Source: CAVQEG01 sp963711465 (GTDB lineage: Bacteria; Bacteroidota; Ignavibacteria; OLB7). Taken from it: a DNA stretch of 64,000 nt. The stretch lies in contig CAVQEG010000001.1 in assembly GCA_963711465.1 (NCBI GenBank), positions 1,178,001 through 1,242,000 on the forward strand, written 5' to 3'. Under the pieces are notes generated by a model. It searched no databases and was not told the origin of the DNA. It was given only the letters and a program-made list of their open reading frames with translations. Below, one piece after another: positions 62,481 through 64,000 of the stretch (its first letter is position 1; every line of letters starts with the position of its first letter). Made by a program: the position numbers and the translations under genes.

Positions 62481-63500
62481 GTGCTCGGTCTTCTCTCGAA
62501 CGACATCGCCATCGATCTCGGTACCGCCAACACGCTAATCTGGATGAAGGGCAAGGGCATCGTTCTCGACGAGCCCTCGATCGTTGCATTCGACCGTACG
62601 ACCAAGAAAATCGTGGCGATCGGACGCGAGGCGCAGGCGATGATCGGCAAGACGCATCGGGACATCAAGACGATCCGTCCACTGAAGGACGGCGTGATCG
62701 CCGACTTCGAGATCGCCGAAGGAATGCTGCGTGCGTTCATCCGCAAGATCTCGCCCAGCTGGCAGCCCTCACGACGGATCGTCGTCTGCGTTCCCTCCGG
62801 CATTACCGAAGTCGAAAAGCGCGCCGTGCGGGACTCCGCCGAGCACGCCGGCGCCAAGGAGGTACACCTGATCGCCGAGCCGATGGCTGCCGCGATCGGC
62901 ATCGGACTCGATGTCGAGGCGCCGGTCGGCAACATGATCATCGACATCGGAGGCGGCACCACCGAGATTGCCGTGATCGCCTTGAGCGGCATCGTCAACG
63001 ACGAGTCCATCCGTATCGCCGGCGACGAGATGACCAACGCGATCACCCAGTTCTTCAAGAAGAAGCACAACATTCTCATCGGCGAGCGCACGGCCGAGGC
63101 GATCAAACACGAGGCCGGGACGGCCATGCCGCTGGAGGACGAGATCCAGATCGAGGTGCGCGGTCGCGACCTCGTCGCCGGTGTGCCGCGGATGACCACC
63201 GTCACCAGTGAGGAACTTCGCTCGGCGCTCAGCGAACCGATCATGGCCATCGTCGATGCGGTGAAGCTGTCGCTGGAGCGTACTCCCCCTGAGCTCTCGG
63301 CCGATATCCTCGACCGCGGTATCATGCTCACCGGTGGCGGCGCGCTGCTGCGTGGACTGGACGAACGCCTGCGTCGCGAAACCTCCCTGCCCGTCTTCGT
63401 CGCCGAGGAACCGCTCACGGCCGTGGTTCGCGGTACCGGCAAGGTGCTGGAGAACCTCAATCGCTACTCCCAGGTGCTCATCAAGAGCAAGCGGTACTGA
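62481..63500 (+). CDS. mreB: Rod-shape determining protein MreB
   Basis: A GTG at 62481 gives MLGLLSNDIAIDLGTANTLIW, the family N terminus, and 339 residues, the usual length. Actin-fold nucleotide motifs are DLGTANT (phosphate 1), NMIIDIGGGTTEIAVIAL (phosphate 2) and IMLTGGGALLRGLDERL (adenosine). It polymerises on the inner membrane and directs lateral wall synthesis, so the cell is probably rod shaped. mreC follows 44 bases on. Confidence 0.95.
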   Translation: MLGLLSNDIAIDLGTANTLIWMKGKGIVLDEPSIVAFDRTTKKIVAIGREAQAMIGKTHRDIKTIRPLKDGVIADFEIAEGMLRAFIRKISPSWQPSRRIVVCVPSGITEVEKRAVRDSAEHAGAKEVHLIAEPMAAAIGIGLDVEAPVGNMIIDIGGGTTEIAVIALSGIVNDESIRIAGDEMTNAITQFFKKKHNILIGERTAEAIKHEAGTAMPLEDEIQIEVRGRDLVAGVPRMTTVTSEELRSALSEPIMAIVDAVKLSLERTPPELSADILDRGIMLTGGGALLRGLDERLRRETSLPVFVAEEPLTAVVRGTGKVLENLNRYSQVLIKSKRY

Positions 63501-63544
63501 GGTGTCCGACGACGCCCATTCACACGTTTCGTTAGGTAGGGTCC

Positions 63545-64000
63545 ATGCAGCGCCTGGCCGAGATTCTGTTTCAATACAAGGAATACGCGACCGCATTCGC
63601 CCTGATCATCGTCTCGCTGGTCCTGATCTCCCACAGCAGCTCCGAACAGCTCCGCTCCTTCCGTACGATCTCCGTCGGGATGATCGCCTCGGTGCAGTCC
63701 GCCTTCAGCTGGATTCCCAATCCGTACGCGCTCAAGAGTGAGAATACCGTCCTGCGCCGGCTCGACAAGGACTACGCGCTGGAACTGATGCAGCTTCGCA
63801 AGGACGCCGCCCGAGGTGAACACTACCGCGAAATGCTCGGCTTCAAACGGGTCTCCCCCATGAAGCTGCTCCCGGCCGAAGTGCTGATGAAGACCACCAT
63901 TCAGCTGCGCAACTATGCGACGCTCAACGTCGGATCCGGTGATGGTGTCGCCGTCGGTATGCCGGTGATGACCGAGCGTGGTCTGGTCGGTCGCGTGATC
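63545..64000 (+). CDS. mreC: Rod-shape determining protein MreC, C-terminus cut by window edge
   Basis: The first 152 residues are present. One N-terminal membrane helix (YATAFALIIVSLVLISHS) precedes a coiled coil (ALKSENTVLRRLDKDYALELMQLRKDA) and the start of the MreC beta domains (LLPAEVLMKTTIQLRNYATLNVGSGDGVAVGMPVMTERGLVGRV). MreC links MreB to periplasmic wall enzymes. Position after mreB confirms the call. Confidence 0.93.
   Translation, partial: MQRLAEILFQYKEYATAFALIIVSLVLISHSSSEQLRSFRTISVGMIASVQSAFSWIPNPYALKSENTVLRRLDKDYALELMQLRKDAARGEHYREMLGFKRVSPMKLLPAEVLMKTTIQLRNYATLNVGSGDGVAVGMPVMTERGLVGRVI

Overview
The window reads as a chromosomal stretch of a high-GC (by eye above 60%) Gram-negative bacterium of the Bacteroidota-Chlorobiota assemblage, most like an uncultured deep branch such as Kapaibacteria or Ignavibacteria relatives; the exact taxon cannot be fixed from sequence alone. 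Reasons: a PorV-type type IX secretion protein, a DUF1573 lipoprotein, an 11-gene complex I cluster without the NADH-binding module, the futalosine-type menaquinone route, and repeated promoters of the Bacteroidota form (TTG, 19-21 bases, TAnnTTTG or TAGATTCG). Shine-Dalgarno signals are mostly weak, which also fits that group. No rRNA, tRNA, CRISPR array, prophage or insertion sequence was found.

Layout. 1-4.6 kb: the edge of a secreted beta-rich protein, a CAP-domain lipoprotein, an orphan LuxR-type response regulator, a DUF1573 lipoprotein and a SlyD-like prolyl isomerase. 4.7-10.8 kb (minus): a tightly coupled menaquinone operon, ubiD-ubiE-ubiX-(mqnE-like)-mqnA/mqnC, in which MqnA and MqnC are one polypeptide and the MqnE-like protein has lost the radical-SAM cysteines. 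11-22 kb: housekeeping genes (pfkA, FAH-family hydrolase, a large GAF protein, ppk1, bacilliredoxin, alanine dehydrogenase, cdsA) separated by strong hairpin terminators. 22-27 kb (plus): a four-gene set whose first two products look like a divergent GldL/GldM proton-driven motor, followed by two outer-membrane barrel-like proteins. PorV lies 3 kb further on, after an alpha/beta hydrolase, mltG and a TPR protein.

32.4-44.7 kb (minus): nuoABC, a small two-helix membrane gene, then nuoDHIJKLMN, ending in a good terminator. NuoI carries a long Ala/Lys-rich repeat tail and NuoL a hydrophilic insert. The quinone-reducing enzyme and the menaquinone genes upstream serve the same respiratory chain. 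45-48.3 kb: rpsA, divergent from a Fur-family regulator translationally coupled to a MerC-type metal transporter. 48.4-57.7 kb: an NlpC/P60 lipoprotein, a GT39-like membrane enzyme, rluA, folD, a PolX whose polymerase active site is missing, a frameshifted glutaryl-CoA-dehydrogenase-like gene, dut and an AI-2E-family exporter. 57.7-64 kb: an RsmI-like protein with a long RG-rich repetitive N terminus, a DUF4905-like protein, a TatD nuclease read in frame into an outer-membrane protein, upp, and mreB-mreC at the right edge.

The most unusual items are the cysteine-less MqnE homologue inside the menaquinone operon, the GldLM-like operon, the TatD/outer-membrane-protein fusion or nested gene, the PolX lacking catalytic aspartates, the NuoI repeat tail, and the RG-rich RsmI-like protein.
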